This document shows, one piece after another, positions 63,122-64,000 of a stretch of 64,000 nt of DNA (its first letter is position 1; the number at the start of each line of letters is the position of its first letter). The notes under the pieces were generated by a model. It was not told where the DNA came from. It saw nothing but the letters and a program-made list of their open reading frames with translations, and did no database searches. The stretch is from Icerya purchasi. Lineage: Eukaryota > Arthropoda > Insecta > Hemiptera > Monophlebidae. The stretch is from the NCBI GenBank assembly GCA_039619475.1, contig CM077116.1, forward strand, positions 37,521,183 through 37,585,182, written 5' to 3'. The position numbers were made by a program, and so were the translations under genes.

Positions 63122-64000
63122 ACAAAAAAATAAAAATAAAGGTGACAAAAAAGAAAATTATCCAGCGTGGCGCTGCAGTAACGGTTTTAACGTGGAGTGT
63201 GTATGCACCACGGCGGGAAACGTTAATATTAATTTTATTCGAATATTTCGGATAGATGGCGTGTCCAGTTTTCTCGTCCTAATCATTCTACTTTTCGGGG
63301 TTTATGTTTACACATTTGCGGTCATGTTTGCTCGATATATTGTTATATTTTGTAAGGAGCGATAATTTATTTTAATCGAATAACTCGGGTAGATGGCGTG
63401 GATCCGCTCAGTCGTGTGTTCATTAATCCGTACTATCCTAATAATAATAATAATAAAAGAACTCAATCTTGTGTTTAGTTTTTAGTGTTTATAGAGACTT
63501 TTATGGGCAATACGAGTTTAACATTAATCTACTATACGAGGTTTAATAAACGTCTGCGGGTCTTTCTTTAATGTAAGAAAAATCGAATTATTTAATTACA
63601 GTCTGGCGTATCATCGCGTAATTCGGCCATAGTGTGATCATGTAAAATTTCGCTTTCGATGGATTTACTTAGTCCATCAGAAACGAATGTTTCGTTGTCA
63701 TCACGTAGGAACTAATTTTTGCGAAAAACACCAGAGACATTTCTGTCACGTAAGATGTACAATATTGAGCCGAGTTTTTTTTTATAATTACTTTTTCCCA
63801 AATGTTTTTCGCGCTTAAGGTGCGCACTAGTGTCAGTGTAGTTGCCTTCATACGCGTTTAATATTGAAGCTGCATCAATTGTTGCGTGCTCTTTTTTTTT
63901 ATTACTTTCCTTCCGTTCGTCCAGGCTGAAGCAATTAAGAGAAGAACGAGTCTTACACGCTAATTCCGATCTAATTGGAAGTACTCATGATGAGTGCGGA
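63122..64000. other. Non-coding AT-rich DNA, no gene seen
   Basis: A related phrase (GAATATTTCGGATAGATGGCGTG / GAATAACTCGGGTAGATGGCGTG) occurs twice at about 63239-63261 and 63379-63401, a possible short diverged duplication. An (ATA)n patch lies at 63440-63456. No gene was recognised. Confidence 0.35.

Noticed and set aside
62771..63148. Repeat proteins on both strands (VIVCSNQ and NNYLIRA units)
   Set aside because: Both follow trivially from a 21-bp tandem repeat without stops; no independent coding evidence.

Overview
The window is AT-rich, intron- and repeat-dominated animal DNA, most likely from an insect. The evidence is a pair of spliced exons of a Methuselah-like (family B) G-protein-coupled receptor, several Tc1/mariner elements, remnants of I/R1-type non-LTR retrotransposons, and very many (TA)n microsatellites running into (TG)n. 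The order of insect cannot be fixed from the sequence. No bacterial, organellar or viral gene was seen, and no tRNA or rRNA gene.

The only host gene that can be supported is on the minus strand. One 79-bp exon (37099-37177) encodes TM3 with the FFWLN...WWTF signature. The next exon, 185 bp (1792-1976), encodes the second intracellular loop, TM4 and the conserved Cys-Trp of the second extracellular loop. Splice sites are good on all four sides, and the phases match (AG + A = AGA, Arg). The two exons are therefore consecutive exons of one gene with a 35.1-kb intron between them. The ectodomain/TM1-2 exons should lie to the right (not found in 37-64 kb) and TM5-7 to the left of the window.

Layout. 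1-1791: start of the next intron. 1977-37098: the giant intron, holding a decayed mariner (about 2.6-3.7 kb), a composite repeat with a fold-back (6.6-7.5 kb), a 3-kb array of about ten 285-bp tandem units (10.2-13.1 kb) followed by an inverted second copy of part of the 7-kb repeat, a small MITE-like element at 17.5 kb, three copies of a short repeat that ends in (TA)n (17.7, 22.1 and 26.0 kb), and a GC-richer island at 35.4-36.3 kb. 37.5-38.1 kb: I-like LINE 3' fragment with a (TAA)n tail. 38647-39966: a young 1320-bp mariner with perfect 29-bp inverted repeats and TA duplications, inactivated by what looks like a single extra base. 41.7-42.5 kb: hAT-like non-autonomous element (tentative). 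48.3-48.5 kb: a 73-bp near-perfect inverted repeat whose two mismatches are both G:U-compatible in a plus-strand RNA. About 52.1-52.4 kb: second LINE 3' fragment (tentative). 54385-55504: decayed Tc1-like element with IR/DR ends. 62.85-63.12 kb: thirteen 21-bp tandem units.

The remaining sequence (roughly three quarters of the window) is non-coding AT-rich DNA in which I see only homopolymer tracts and microsatellites. Most open frames there are short, start at non-ATG codons or lack any recognisable family signature. No new multi-gene system was found. The most interesting items are the long hairpin, the mariner with its single-base lesion, the IR/DR Tc1 relic and the 285-bp array.
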